Positions 1 through 8,813 of a stretch of DNA of 53,322 bases are shown in pieces. The stretch is from NCBI GenBank assembly GCA_044870245.1, contig JBIOYR010000006.1, forward strand, positions 1 through 53,322, in the 5' to 3' direction. Every line of letters begins with the position of its first letter. The stretch's first letter is position 1. The notes beneath the pieces were generated by a model, which ran no database searches, was not told the origin of the DNA, and was given only the letters and a program-made list of their open reading frames with translations. Source of the stretch: DATAFF01 sp044870245 (lineage in GTDB: Bacteria > Pseudomonadota > Alphaproteobacteria > Rhizobiales > Aestuariivirgaceae). Position numbers and translations under genes: made by a program.

Positions 1-960
1 TGGCAGCCGATCGTCGCGCCCGAGCTCGAATTCTACCTGGTGAAGAAGAATCTCGATCCCGATTATCCGCTGGAATCGCCGATCGGCCGCTCCGGGCGCT
101 CCGAGAAAGTCGGCCAGGCCTATGGCATCGATGCCGCCAATGACTACGATCCGATCGTCGAGGATATTTATGATTTCTGCGAGGTCCAGGAAATCGACGT
201 CGACACGATCAGTCATGAATCCGGCCCGGCGCAGCTCGAGATCAATTTCAACCATGGCGACCCGGTGGAGCTCGCCGATCAGGTGTTCCTGTTCAAGCGC
301 ACCGTCCGCCAAGCGGCGCTGAAGCACGATATGTACGCCACCTTCATGGCAAAGCCGCATGCCAATGAGCCGGGCTCCTCGATGCACATCCATCAATCGG
401 TGATGGACCGAAAGACCGGCAAGAATGTCTTTGCCGGCCCCAATGGCAAGCCGTCGCGGCTGTTCCTCAATCACATTGGCGGGCTGCAGCGCTATATGGG
501 GGCGGCGATGCCCTTCTGCGCACCCAATGTGAACTCCTATCGCCGGCTGGTGCCGAATTCGGACGCGCCGACCAACACCCATTGGGGCATCGACAACCGC
601 ACCGCCCCATTGCGGGTGCCCTCATCGGACGCCGACAACATGCGCGTTGAGAACCGGGTGCCGGGGGCGGACGCCAATCCCTATCTCGCCATCGCCGCCT
701 CGCTCGCCTGCGGCTATCTCGGGATGGTGCAGAAGATCAAGCCGGGCGATCCGGTCGAGGGCTCGGCCTATCGCTATGCCCACACTTTGCCGCTCCACCT
801 CGAGGACGCGCTGAGCAAGCTCAACTACACGAAGCCCCTCAAGCAGGTGTTCGGCGAGCGCTTCATCGATGCCTTCCAGGGTGTCAAGGAAGAGGAGATG
901 GAGCAGTACCGCAAGGTGATCAGCTCGTGGGAACGGGAGTTTCTGCTGTTGAATGTGTAA
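1..960 (+). CDS. Glutamine synthetase family protein, 3' part (PuuA/GlnT-like)
   Basis: This is the C-terminal part of a GS-fold ATP-dependent amide ligase; the reading frame is open from base 1, so the true start lies outside the window. About 319 residues are visible. Typical GS elements are the entry motif APELEFY near the left edge, EPGSSMHIHQS (nucleotide/ammonia site), the segment NTHWGIDNRTAPLRVP with the Arg-containing glutamate site, and VPGADANPYLA near the C-terminus. The overall style resembles gamma-glutamylpolyamine synthetases (PuuA) and rhizobial GlnT-like proteins rather than the housekeeping GlnA. It could equally be a gamma-glutamylmethylamide synthetase, which would fit the methylated-amine genes further right, but nothing visible decides the substrate. 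It converges on the TPP enzyme to its right. Confidence 0.85.
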   Translation, partial: WQPIVAPELEFYLVKKNLDPDYPLESPIGRSGRSEKVGQAYGIDAANDYDPIVEDIYDFCEVQEIDVDTISHESGPAQLEINFNHGDPVELADQVFLFKRTVRQAALKHDMYATFMAKPHANEPGSSMHIHQSVMDRKTGKNVFAGPNGKPSRLFLNHIGGLQRYMGAAMPFCAPNVNSYRRLVPNSDAPTNTHWGIDNRTAPLRVPSSDADNMRVENRVPGADANPYLAIAASLACGYLGMVQKIKPGDPVEGSAYRYAHTLPLHLEDALSKLNYTKPLKQVFGERFIDAFQGVKEEEMEQYRKVISSWEREFLLLNV

Positions 961-963
961 GAG

Positions 964-1020
964 AAGCGAGTAGGCGCTAGGCAGTGAACGGAGTCTTTCT
1001 CTACTGCCGACTGCCTCACT
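964..1020. repeat. Short heptamer-type inverted repeat (TAGGCAG family)
   Basis: A degenerate copy of the TAGGCAG/CTGCCTA hairpin family. Left-arm units are TAGGCGC and TAGGCAG; right-arm units are CTACTGC and CGACTGC. It fills the gap between the convergent GS and TPP-enzyme genes and touches the stop codon of the latter. It is the most eroded of the six copies. Confidence 0.6.
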
Positions 1021-2665
1021 CCCCCCGCAGCCGCCTCACCGTCGTGAACGCCGAGATCGCCTCGAGGCTCGAGCGGACATGGATGACGGTGGCGCCTTTC
1101 GCGGCGAGCGCCGCCCTCACTTTCGCCCCGACATCGTCGCCGCGCGCGATGGTGAACACCTCGGCGCCGAACGATCGCGCCCATTGCGTCAGGTCCGGAT
1201 TGTGGAGATCGGTCGCCGATTTGCGGCGCGGGAAACGCCGCTCCTGATGGGTGCGGATGGTGCCGTAGCTGCCATTGTCGGAGATGACGATCTTGGGCTT
1301 GGCGCCATATTGGATGGCGGTCGCCAGCTCCTGGCCGGTCATCAGCACGCCGCCATCGCCGACAATGGCGATGACCATGCGCGAGGGCGCCTCGAGCGCC
1401 GCGGCGACGGCGGCCGGGACCGCAAAGCCCATCGCGCCGGCCACCATGCCGAGGAGCCGGTTTCGCGGCGTGAGCCGCCAATGACGGTGCAGCCAGCTCG
1501 AGAAATTGCCGGCATCGGTGATGAGGATGGCATCGGCGGGCGCTGCCTCCTCGAGCGCCTGCACCACCACGCCGAAATCGACGCCGTCGGTCGGCTCGGG
1601 CGACGTGAAGCGGCTGAACGGCTCGACGAAGCTGCGGATGCTCTCCGCAAAGGCGCGGCGTTCCTGCTCATGGCGCGGCCGGTGGCGGGCGAGCGCCGAC
1701 AACAGCTCGACCGGGTCGGCAATGACCCCGAGCGTCGTGCGGAACACCTGACCGATCGGGTTGGTGTCGGGATAGATGTGGATCAGCGGCTGCTCGGGAT
1801 CGGGCGCGCGCGGGAAGGTGTAGTTCTGGCTGGCAATGTCGCCGAGCCTTGTGCCGGCGGCGATCACCAGATCGGCGCGCGCCAGCGTATCGACATGCGC
1901 CTTGGGGGTGCCGACACCGAGATGCCCGGCATAGAGCGGGCTGCCATTGTCGAAAATGTCCTGGTTCTTCCAGCTGGCGGCGACCGGCACGGTCTGGGCG
2001 CGGGCGAAATCGGCGAGCGCCGCCGCCCCCTTGTCGCCGCGCAGCATGCCGCCGGCGATCAGGAGCGGCCGCCGCGCCTGGTCGAGCGCATGCGCCACCG
2101 CCTCGACGTCGCTGGCTGAGGCATGGGGCCGGAAGATCGGGTATGGCGCCGGCAGCGGTCGGGTGACCTTGTCATCGAGGACATCCTCCGGCAGCACCAC
2201 GACCACCGGGCCGGGCGTGCCGGAGGCGGCGCGGGCAAAGGCCCTGACCATGATCTCGGGCACTTTCTCGGCGTCGGTGATCTCCCACACCGCCTTGGCG
2301 ATGCTGCCGAAGAACTGGCCGTAATCGATTTCCTGGAAGGCGCCGCGGCCGCGCTCGTCGCGCGACACCTGCCCGACCAGCATGACCACCGGCACGGCAT
2401 CCTGCTCGGCCACATGCAGCGCGATCGACCCGTTGGTCGCGCCGGGCCCGCGCGACACCATGAAGCAGGCGGGGCGGCCGGTCAGCTTGGCCTCGGCGAC
2501 GGCCATGAAGCCGGCACCGGATTCGTGGCGGCAGACAATGGTGTCGAGCGCCTTGGAATCATGCAGCGCATCGAGCAGCGGCAGGTAGCTCTCGCCTGGC
2601 ACGCAATAAAGGCGAGTGAGCTTCTGGGCTTCCAAAGCATGGACGATGACATCCGCTGCCCGCAT
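1016..2665 (-). CDS. Thiamine pyrophosphate-dependent enzyme, acetolactate synthase-like
   Basis: A 549-aa enzyme with the three-domain layout of the acetolactate synthase/benzoylformate decarboxylase superfamily. The N-terminal PYR domain carries the catalytic Glu in CRHESGAGFMA; a central FAD/nucleotide-like domain follows; the C-terminal PP domain has the Mg-TPP motif GDGGVLMTG ending about 30 residues later in DNGSYGT. I chose the ATG at 2665 (MRAADVIVHAL) because AAGGA lies 9 bases upstream; the more upstream ATG at 2686 lies inside a hairpin repeat and has no ribosome site. No IlvN-type regulatory subunit is adjacent, so it is probably a catabolic 2-keto-acid enzyme rather than the biosynthetic ALS. 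The substrate cannot be read from the sequence. Confidence 0.85.
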   Translation of the reverse strand: MRAADVIVHALEAQKLTRLYCVPGESYLPLLDALHDSKALDTIVCRHESGAGFMAVAEAKLTGRPACFMVSRGPGATNGSIALHVAEQDAVPVVMLVGQVSRDERGRGAFQEIDYGQFFGSIAKAVWEITDAEKVPEIMVRAFARAASGTPGPVVVVLPEDVLDDKVTRPLPAPYPIFRPHASASDVEAVAHALDQARRPLLIAGGMLRGDKGAAALADFARAQTVPVAASWKNQDIFDNGSPLYAGHLGVGTPKAHVDTLARADLVIAAGTRLGDIASQNYTFPRAPDPEQPLIHIYPDTNPIGQVFRTTLGVIADPVELLSALARHRPRHEQERRAFAESIRSFVEPFSRFTSPEPTDGVDFGVVVQALEEAAPADAILITDAGNFSSWLHRHWRLTPRNRLLGMVAGAMGFAVPAAVAAALEAPSRMVIAIVGDGGVLMTGQELATAIQYGAKPKIVISDNGSYGTIRTHQERRFPRRKSATDLHNPDLTQWARSFGAEVFTIARGDDVGAKVRAALAAKGATVIHVRSSLEAISAFTTVRRLRGE

Positions 2666-2680
2666 GGCCGTCTTTCCTTT

Positions 2681-2742
2681 TGGCATTAGGCATTAGGCAG
2701 TGGGACGTATACTTGCCTGCTGCCTATCTGCCTACTGCCGAT
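2681..2742. repeat. TAGGCAG-heptamer hairpin repeat
   Basis: Left arm CATTAGG CATTAGG CAGTGGG; right arm TGCCTGC TGCCTAT CTGCCTA CTGCCGA. The arms are complementary in the heptamer register and would form a long imperfect stem around a short spacer (ACGTATACT). It sits between the start of the TPP enzyme and the terminator of the SEL1-like gene. Confidence 0.75.
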
Positions 2743-2747
2743 CTGTC

Positions 2748-2785
2748 AAAAAAAGAGCCCTCGGCCGGTTGCGCGGCGAGGGCTC
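2748..2785 (-). terminator. Rho-independent terminator of the TAXI/SEL1-like operon
   Basis: Read on the minus strand, a perfect 9-bp stem GAGCCCTCG / CGAGGGCTC (2755-2763 with 2777-2785) is followed directly by seven T residues (2748-2754). It lies 30 bases after the stop codon of the gene ending at 2816. This is the clearest intrinsic terminator in the window. Confidence 0.9.
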
Positions 2786-2815
2786 GAGTTGCGGGGCCGA
2801 TGGTGCCCCGCTCCA

Positions 2816-5521
2816 TCATCTCGCGAGCCAGGCGGTCAGAGCCTCGATATCGGCCTGCGCACCCTTGACCCCGGCCTTCTCGGCCTTCTTGTACCATGCG
2901 AGCGCCGTTTGCGGATTGGGGGTCAGGCCCCGCACCTTCAGCTTCTCGAAAGTCACCGGGTCATAGGTGCGCCCCAGCGCCACCGCGGCTTGCATCTGGC
3001 CGCGGTCGAAAGCGAACTCATAGAGCTGCCGGGCGGCGACGATATCGCCGAGCGACAGAAGCTCGTCGCCCCGCGCAATCAGATCGTCGTCGTCGCCCCC
3101 CGACGGCTCGGCCGCCGGTGCCGGCGCGGGCTTGGCGGTCGGTGCCGGCGCGGGCTTGGCCATCGCCACGTCCGGCTCGGCATTGAGCGAGGCCAGCTTC
3201 GGCAGCTTGGCGGGTTTTTCGGCGGCAGCCGGCTTCTCCGGCTCCGGTGGCGGTTCGGCCGCGACCGGCGGCTCGTCGGGCGGCGGAACCGCGGCGGGCT
3301 TCCCCGGCGGCATCTGGATCACCGCCTGCGATTGGCCACCCTGGCTCGGCGCCGGTTTGTCGTCGGTCGATGCGGCCGCCGGCTCGACGATGACATTGCG
3401 CGGCACGATGGACAGCTGCATTTCCTGGGTCGGCGCAGCCAGCGACCCGGTCTTGGTCTCGACCGCCTCGACGGCGACGGTGTGACGCTCCGGCTTCTGG
3501 ATATCGGGTGTCAGCACCTTGAGGTCAGGCGCATCCTTGGCAGTGACCACCCAGGCGCCGTCGGCCAGCTTCTGCCCGGCCGACAGCGACGCCGCCTCGG
3601 GCAGCCCCGACAGGCGCAGCTGGACATCGCCCGTGCCCTCGCCGGCATCCATCGACAGGTTTAGCGGAATGGACTGCTGCTCGGCGCCTTCGACATCGGC
3701 GACGCTCAGCCGGGCCGTGTGGAACCGCTTCTTGGTCGGCTTGCCGGCCGTCGACTGGGCCTTCACCGGCTCTTTGGTCGGCTCGGTCGCCGCCGGTGCG
3801 GGCGGCGACACCGCGGCGGCAGCCGGCGCCTCCGGCAAGGGCGGCGCTTCCGCGACCGGTGCCGGCCTATGCTCCGCCGGCGTCTCTTCCTTGCTCGCCT
3901 CGGGGAGAGCACCGGTCGGCCCTTCCGCGTTCGAGCCTTCGGCGGTCGGCGTGGCCTCGACCACGACGGGGCCGTCATTCTGCTCGCTCTGCTGCTGATC
4001 GCTGGCCTCATCGGCCGCCTGAGGCTTGGTCGCTGCCGTGTCCTCGAAGCCGGCCTCGGGCGCCATGGCCGCCCGCTGCACCGGCGTCTCCGTCGGCGAT
4101 GACGGCAGGAGCCCCAGGACCGCCTCGAGGCCTCCCGACTTCCAGGCATAGATCCCCAAGCCGCCGCAAGCCGACATCAGCAGCGCTGCCGCGACCGCGA
4201 TACCGCTCATTGTCCGGCTGGCCTGGCGCTGCTTGGCGACCGTGCGCCGCAGCGTGTCGCGCCGAGCGACCCGGCCGCGGCTGTTCAGGTTGTCCAGAGC
4301 CTCCCGCATGTTGGACGAGGCGCCCTCGAAGGGCTGCGGCCGCCGCATCGGTGCGCGAATCGGCGCGCCATAGCGGCTCTGCGCCACATTGGCGGCCCGT
4401 CGCAGCGGCTCGGACGGCGGATTGTTCTCGTGGCTGACCGGCGGGCGGGCATATTGGGGATCCTCGGCCATCGCCGCCAGGGGCGCCGCATCCTCATAGC
4501 CGCCGAAATAATCCCGATGCTCATGGCTGGAGGAATAGGCTGCCGCTCCCTCGTGCTGATCGCTCGCGGGCTCCTCCGCCGCGTCTCTCACTGCCAGCGG
4601 CTGCGGTGCGCGATAGAGGTCATAGGCTGCCCGGAAACGCCGTCTTGCCTCCTGGGCGGCTGGCGATTCCAACAACCCCGGCGGCTCGGCGAAGACATGC
4701 TGCGGCTCATCGTCGTCGTCGCTTGCGATATCCGCCTCGGCGCCTTCGGCCGCGACCACTTCCGGCTCGTCGATGTCGAAGGTGAGATCGACATAGGCCG
4801 GTTCGGCGATTTCCTCGGCGACCGGCTCGTCAGTCGCATAGGGCAGGTCGTCCGGCTCGGGCAGCACCGCTGCATCGGCAAGCTCGATCGTCGCGGCTTC
4901 ATCATCGATCTCGTGACCGCTGTCGGATTCGGTCTCGGCGGTATCCTCGATGGTGCCGAACACGGCCTTCCAGTCCGGCGGGCTGTAGGGAATGATCGCG
5001 GTGTCGGACGTGTCGTCGGACAATGCCATTCCCGTAAGGTCGGCAGGCGTTTCCTCGTCGGCCTCAGGCTCGATCTCGGGGATGGCGTCCACCGGTTCGA
5101 CGACCGGAGCGGGCTCGGGAGCCGGTCGCGCCATCCAGCGCGGCCGGTCGCGGAGCGCTGCCTGCAGCTGCGCGCGCTTGGCGGCAATCGCCGCGCTCTC
5201 GGGCGTCGGCAGTGCTGGCGGGCGCAGCCCCGATCGCGCCGGCGCTTCGCAGACCATGCCTGTGTCGTCCGTGTCGTCTTGGCCGCCGTCTGGCTCATCC
5301 GAGCGAAATGGCAGCGCAACCACGTCCTCCGCCTCCGATTCCGGTGTCAGGCGGCTGGATGCCTCCTCGTCGCGCTCATCCTGGTCGCGCAGTGACATGC
5401 CTTGGAGCTTATCCACCGTTGACTCCCCTTCCATCGCAATGGTGTCGTCGGCATCCTCGGACCGCTTGGCTCGGTTCCTCGGCACGACCCCCCGCTTTCT
5501 CCTTACGCGTAACAACGACAT
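2816..5521 (-). CDS. Large acidic single-span membrane protein with C-terminal SEL1/TPR-like repeats
   Basis: A protein of 901 aa from the start MSLLRVRRKRGV, whose ATG shares one base with the TGA of the upstream TAXI gene (TGATG), showing translational coupling. Residues 1 to about 380 are highly acidic, low-complexity and probably disordered. A basic stretch then leads into one hydrophobic span near residues 435-460 (VAAALLMSACGGLGIYAW). A Pro/Ala/Glu-rich linker follows, then a beta-rich segment near 590-690 and a C-terminal SEL1-like part (LSLGDIVAARQLYEFAF, then ALAWYKKAEKAGVKGAQ). Topology suggests a cytosolic acidic N-terminus and a periplasmic repeat domain. The function is unknown. 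The operon with a periplasmic TAXI binding protein suggests an envelope role. An intrinsic terminator ends the operon. Confidence 0.75.
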   Translation of the reverse strand: MSLLRVRRKRGVVPRNRAKRSEDADDTIAMEGESTVDKLQGMSLRDQDERDEEASSRLTPESEAEDVVALPFRSDEPDGGQDDTDDTGMVCEAPARSGLRPPALPTPESAAIAAKRAQLQAALRDRPRWMARPAPEPAPVVEPVDAIPEIEPEADEETPADLTGMALSDDTSDTAIIPYSPPDWKAVFGTIEDTAETESDSGHEIDDEAATIELADAAVLPEPDDLPYATDEPVAEEIAEPAYVDLTFDIDEPEVVAAEGAEADIASDDDDEPQHVFAEPPGLLESPAAQEARRRFRAAYDLYRAPQPLAVRDAAEEPASDQHEGAAAYSSSHEHRDYFGGYEDAAPLAAMAEDPQYARPPVSHENNPPSEPLRRAANVAQSRYGAPIRAPMRRPQPFEGASSNMREALDNLNSRGRVARRDTLRRTVAKQRQASRTMSGIAVAAALLMSACGGLGIYAWKSGGLEAVLGLLPSSPTETPVQRAAMAPEAGFEDTAATKPQAADEASDQQQSEQNDGPVVVEATPTAEGSNAEGPTGALPEASKEETPAEHRPAPVAEAPPLPEAPAAAAVSPPAPAATEPTKEPVKAQSTAGKPTKKRFHTARLSVADVEGAEQQSIPLNLSMDAGEGTGDVQLRLSGLPEAASLSAGQKLADGAWVVTAKDAPDLKVLTPDIQKPERHTVAVEAVETKTGSLAAPTQEMQLSIVPRNVIVEPAAASTDDKPAPSQGGQSQAVIQMPPGKPAAVPPPDEPPVAAEPPPEPEKPAAAEKPAKLPKLASLNAEPDVAMAKPAPAPTAKPAPAPAAEPSGGDDDDLIARGDELLSLGDIVAARQLYEFAFDRGQMQAAVALGRTYDPVTFEKLKVRGLTPNPQTALAWYKKAEKAGVKGAQADIEALTAWLAR

Positions 5522-6648
5522 CACTGCGCCCCCGCGGCACGCCACTCCAGGAAGCGCTTGAACAGCTCCTCCTGATCGGCGGCGCTCAAAGTCTGGGCGT
5601 CGCCGGAAGCGGCAAGGAATGCCTTGAACGCTGACAACAGCTTTTCACTGTCCTGCGGCGATTGCGCCGCCCTTTGCGGATTGCGCTCGAGCCAATCCTG
5701 GGCCGGCGGGTAGCGGTTCCACCCGGGAAGCTCGGCCGCCAGGTTGACCTCCTGCCATTTCGCCTGGCGCGGCGCCTGGGTGAGCCCGTCGAAGGAGCCG
5801 AAAAAGGCATCGACGAAGCGGCGGATCCGCTCATAGCGCTCGGTGCCGGTCTTCCAGTTGAAAACGGCCATGACCGAGCCGACCGCAATGGTCTCGACCT
5901 TGCCACGGGCGACCAGACCGGGATAGTCCTTGGTCGTGAAGCTCGCCGGCAGATAGGTCTCGGTCAGGGGTCCGGAAAAGTCGATGGCCAGGAGCTTGAG
6001 GCCGCTCTTGGGCGTGATCGATTGGAAGATCGGGGCCGGCTTGCCTGCCACCACCGCCATTGCATCGATCTCGCCGTGCTTCAGCTTGTCGAGGGCCGCC
6101 TCGTTATCGAAAGTCTGGGGCGCGACATCGATGCCGAGCGCCTTGAAGACCATCGTCGCGGTGAGATAGCTGCCGCTGCCTTCCGGCCCGAAATTGACCC
6201 GTTTGCCGCTCAGATCGGCAACGGAGGTGATCTTGTCGCGGGCAACGAGATGGAACTCCTCGTTGTAAAGGCGGGTGATGTAGCTGACCCGATCGCCGAC
6301 GCCGCCATGGATACGATGGTCCTTGATATAGGCGAGCACGTCGGATTGAACGACCGCGAGGTCGACGCCCTTGAGATAGAGCAGGTCGGTGATGTTCTGG
6401 ATCGACCCGTCGCCGGAGATTGGCAGGACGCGCATGCCCGTTGTCGGATTGTCGAGCACTTTCGCCATGTCGGTGGCGATCCGCAGATAGGTGCTTGTCG
6501 GGTCGCTGGTGACCACGCCGATCACGGTGGGCGGCGGCGGCTTGGCGGATTTCGGCGCCTCCTGGGTATGAGCCGGGACCGCAAGGCTCAAAAGGGCAAG
6601 GATCGACAGGATGAATCTGGAGAACCGCCCCGGAATGGCAAAGCCCAT
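5521..6648 (-). CDS. TAXI-family TRAP transporter solute-binding protein
   Basis: A 375-aa periplasmic binding protein. I chose the ATG at 6648 because the signal peptide begins there (MGFAIPGRFSRF, hydrophobic ILSILALLSLAVPAHT, cleavage near AHTQ) and GAGGGGAG lies about 10 bases upstream. The TAXI pattern is visible: VIGVVTSDPTSTYLRIA near the mature N-terminus, DLAVVQSDVLAYI, the central KRVNFGPEGSGSYLTA and the EIDAMAVVAGKPAP hinge segment. TAXI proteins normally deliver glutamate-like or other organic anions to a fused TRAP permease (DctQM), but no permease is present in the window. Its stop codon overlaps the start of the SEL1-like gene, so the two are one unit. It could serve the nearby sulfonate genes, but that is only proximity. 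Confidence 0.85.
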   Translation of the reverse strand: MGFAIPGRFSRFILSILALLSLAVPAHTQEAPKSAKPPPPTVIGVVTSDPTSTYLRIATDMAKVLDNPTTGMRVLPISGDGSIQNITDLLYLKGVDLAVVQSDVLAYIKDHRIHGGVGDRVSYITRLYNEEFHLVARDKITSVADLSGKRVNFGPEGSGSYLTATMVFKALGIDVAPQTFDNEAALDKLKHGEIDAMAVVAGKPAPIFQSITPKSGLKLLAIDFSGPLTETYLPASFTTKDYPGLVARGKVETIAVGSVMAVFNWKTGTERYERIRRFVDAFFGSFDGLTQAPRQAKWQEVNLAAELPGWNRYPPAQDWLERNPQRAAQSPQDSEKLLSAFKAFLAASGDAQTLSAADQEELFKRFLEWRAAGAQ

Positions 6649-6915
6649 AGGCAACTGCTCCCCTCGAAATGGCCGCCGCAGGAGCCTAAATGCTCGCTCT
6701 TCAAGCCGCGCCGAAATAAGGCAGCAAGGGGGCAATTCAAGGCTGATTCCAGATTGATTTGCAGGCAATCATGCTGGAAACCAATGGCAATTTCATCCTG
6801 CGGTTTATTTTATGACGCCTTGTCGCAGCCCCAAGTGGCGAACTTATCGTCGCGATTGTGACCGAACGACGGCTGTCGTCACATTTTCCACAGGCACCCC
6901 AGCCCGGCACCCGAC

Positions 6916-8667
6916 TCACTCGACATTGGTGTGGCGATATTTGTCGAGGACCCTCAGAGGTTTCTTGAGGGCATCGCGTCGGAAGGGGTCCCCGAGCTCC
7001 ATGGTGCACATGGCCTCGATCACCGTTGTCTTGCCATTTTTCTGCTCGTCGCAGGCTTTGATGAGCGCCGTCCCCACATCATCGACGGTTTCGACCACAA
7101 TTCCCTCGGCACCCATCGCCCTGGCGATGCCGGCAAAGCTCGGATTGGTCAGATTCACCCCCAGGAATCTCTGATTGTAAAAATCGACCTGATTCTTTTT
7201 CTCCGCCCCCCATTGCTTGTTGTGGAACACCACCGCGGTGACCGGGATGTTCTCGCGGACGCAGGTCAGGATCTCGCCGAAGCTCATGCCCCACGCCCCA
7301 TCGCCGACATAGGCGACCGCCGGCCGCTCGGGCGCCGCCACCTTCGCGCCGATCAGGCTCGGCAGGGCATAGCCGCAATTGCCGAAGCTCATGGCAGCGA
7401 ACATCGAGCTTGGCCGGTTGAAGCGGAGATAGGAATTGGCCACCGAGCAGATATTGCCGATGTCGGTGGACACCATCACGTCGCTCGGCAGTGCGCGCTC
7501 GAGCGCCCGCAGCATCTCGCGCGGATGCATGTGGCGCGATTCGGCCGCCATCTGCATCGACCACGGGTCGGTCTCCTGGGTCCAGCGGCCAAGCTCCTCT
7601 TCCCAGGCCGCCTTCTCCGTTTCGATGCGCTTCAGCCGTTCACTGCGGTTGGCAGCCCCGGCAACCTTGCGATTCGCAAGCTTGTATTGCAGCGCCTTGG
7701 CGGCTTCCCGAGCGTCGCCGACGATCCCGACTGCAATCTGACGCACGAGTCCAAGCACGCGATGATCGCTGTCGACCTGGATGATCTTCGCCTGACGCGG
7801 CCAATAATCGAGCCCATGCTGCGGCAGCGTGCCGAACGGACCAAGCCGCGTGCCGAGTGCCAGGACCACATCGGCCTCGGCGATCAGCTTCATGGCAGCC
7901 TTTGAGCCTTGATAGCCAAGCGGCCCTGCCCACAACCGGTGCGTGGCGGGGAAGCTGTCATTGTGGAGATAGCTGTTGACGACCGGAGCGTCGAGCTGCT
8001 CGGCCAACCGCACGCATTCATCAATGCCGTTGGAAAAGATGACGCCACCCCCCGAAACGATGACCGGGAAGCGCGCCTTGGCGAGGAGATCGGCAGCCGC
8101 CTCCAGGCTCTCCTCCGCCCCTGGCCCGAGCGCCACCCGCCGAGGATTGGCGATCTCGTAGTCAGCCTCCCCATAAAAATTGTCGCGCGGAATATTGAAC
8201 TGTGCCGGTCCGCGCTCGCTCATCGCCATGTCGAAGCATCGGGCCAGGAGCTCGGCGACCCGCGGGTGCTTGCCGACATGCGCCTGGTACTTCGTGATCC
8301 GGGAAAAGATCGGCAGCTGGTCGGTCTCTTGGAAGCCGCCGAGGCCGATGGTGTTCGAGCCGGTCTCGGGCGTGATCACCACGACCGGCGAATGAGCCCA
8401 ATAGGCAGCCGCCACCGCGGTGACGAAATTGGTGATGCCGGGGCCGTTCTGAGCGATGCACACGCCGTGGCGACCCGAGGCGCGGGAATAGCCGTCCGCC
8501 ATATGTCCGGCACCTTGCTCATGCACGGTCGGAATGAAGCGGATGCCGACGGTCGGGAAAAGATCGAGGGCGTCCATATAGGCCGAGCCGACAATGCCGA
8601 ACACGTCCTTGACCCCTTGCGCCACCAGAGTTTCGACGAATGCCTCGGACGCTGTCATTCTGGCCAT
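6916..8667 (-). CDS. xsc: Sulfoacetaldehyde acetyltransferase (Xsc)
   Basis: A 583-aa TPP enzyme converting sulfoacetaldehyde and phosphate to acetyl phosphate and sulfite (EC 2.3.3.15), the desulfonating step of taurine, isethionate and sulfoacetate catabolism. Diagnostic segments are VHEQGAGHMADGYSR (activating Glu), the Xsc-typical VVITPETGSNTIGLGGFQET, the PP-domain motif GDGAWGMSFGEI and HNKQWGAEKKNQ. Its length matches the Xsc family (about 590 aa). It is divergent from cydAB, with 146 bases between the start codons. The usual neighbour pta is absent, so acetyl phosphate must be handled elsewhere. SoeABC, which would oxidise the released sulfite, lies 10.5 kb to the right. Confidence 0.92.
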   Translation of the reverse strand: MARMTASEAFVETLVAQGVKDVFGIVGSAYMDALDLFPTVGIRFIPTVHEQGAGHMADGYSRASGRHGVCIAQNGPGITNFVTAVAAAYWAHSPVVVITPETGSNTIGLGGFQETDQLPIFSRITKYQAHVGKHPRVAELLARCFDMAMSERGPAQFNIPRDNFYGEADYEIANPRRVALGPGAEESLEAAADLLAKARFPVIVSGGGVIFSNGIDECVRLAEQLDAPVVNSYLHNDSFPATHRLWAGPLGYQGSKAAMKLIAEADVVLALGTRLGPFGTLPQHGLDYWPRQAKIIQVDSDHRVLGLVRQIAVGIVGDAREAAKALQYKLANRKVAGAANRSERLKRIETEKAAWEEELGRWTQETDPWSMQMAAESRHMHPREMLRALERALPSDVMVSTDIGNICSVANSYLRFNRPSSMFAAMSFGNCGYALPSLIGAKVAAPERPAVAYVGDGAWGMSFGEILTCVRENIPVTAVVFHNKQWGAEKKNQVDFYNQRFLGVNLTNPSFAGIARAMGAEGIVVETVDDVGTALIKACDEQKNGKTTVIEAMCTMELGDPFRRDALKKPLRVLDKYRHTNVE

Positions 8668-8813
8668 TGCTCATGCCTCGCCTGCATCGGTGATTGGCGG
8701 CAGTTATCCTCAGCTTTACGCAGCAGTTAGTGCCAGTTAACCTGAAATGCTAGGCCAGGTCGCCGAGCTGGCGATACTGCCCATGCATGGACCGAACCAT
8801 CGCAGGAGGCGAC

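Noticed and set aside
1016..2665. Biosynthetic acetolactate synthase (IlvB)
   Set aside because: No IlvN subunit is adjacent and the neighbourhood is catabolic; a specific substrate cannot be assigned.
6857..6883. TGTGAC...GTCACA inverted repeat in the gap right of the TAXI gene as a CRP site or xsc terminator
   Set aside because: The half-sites are too far apart for CRP/FNR and no T-tract follows on the minus strand.
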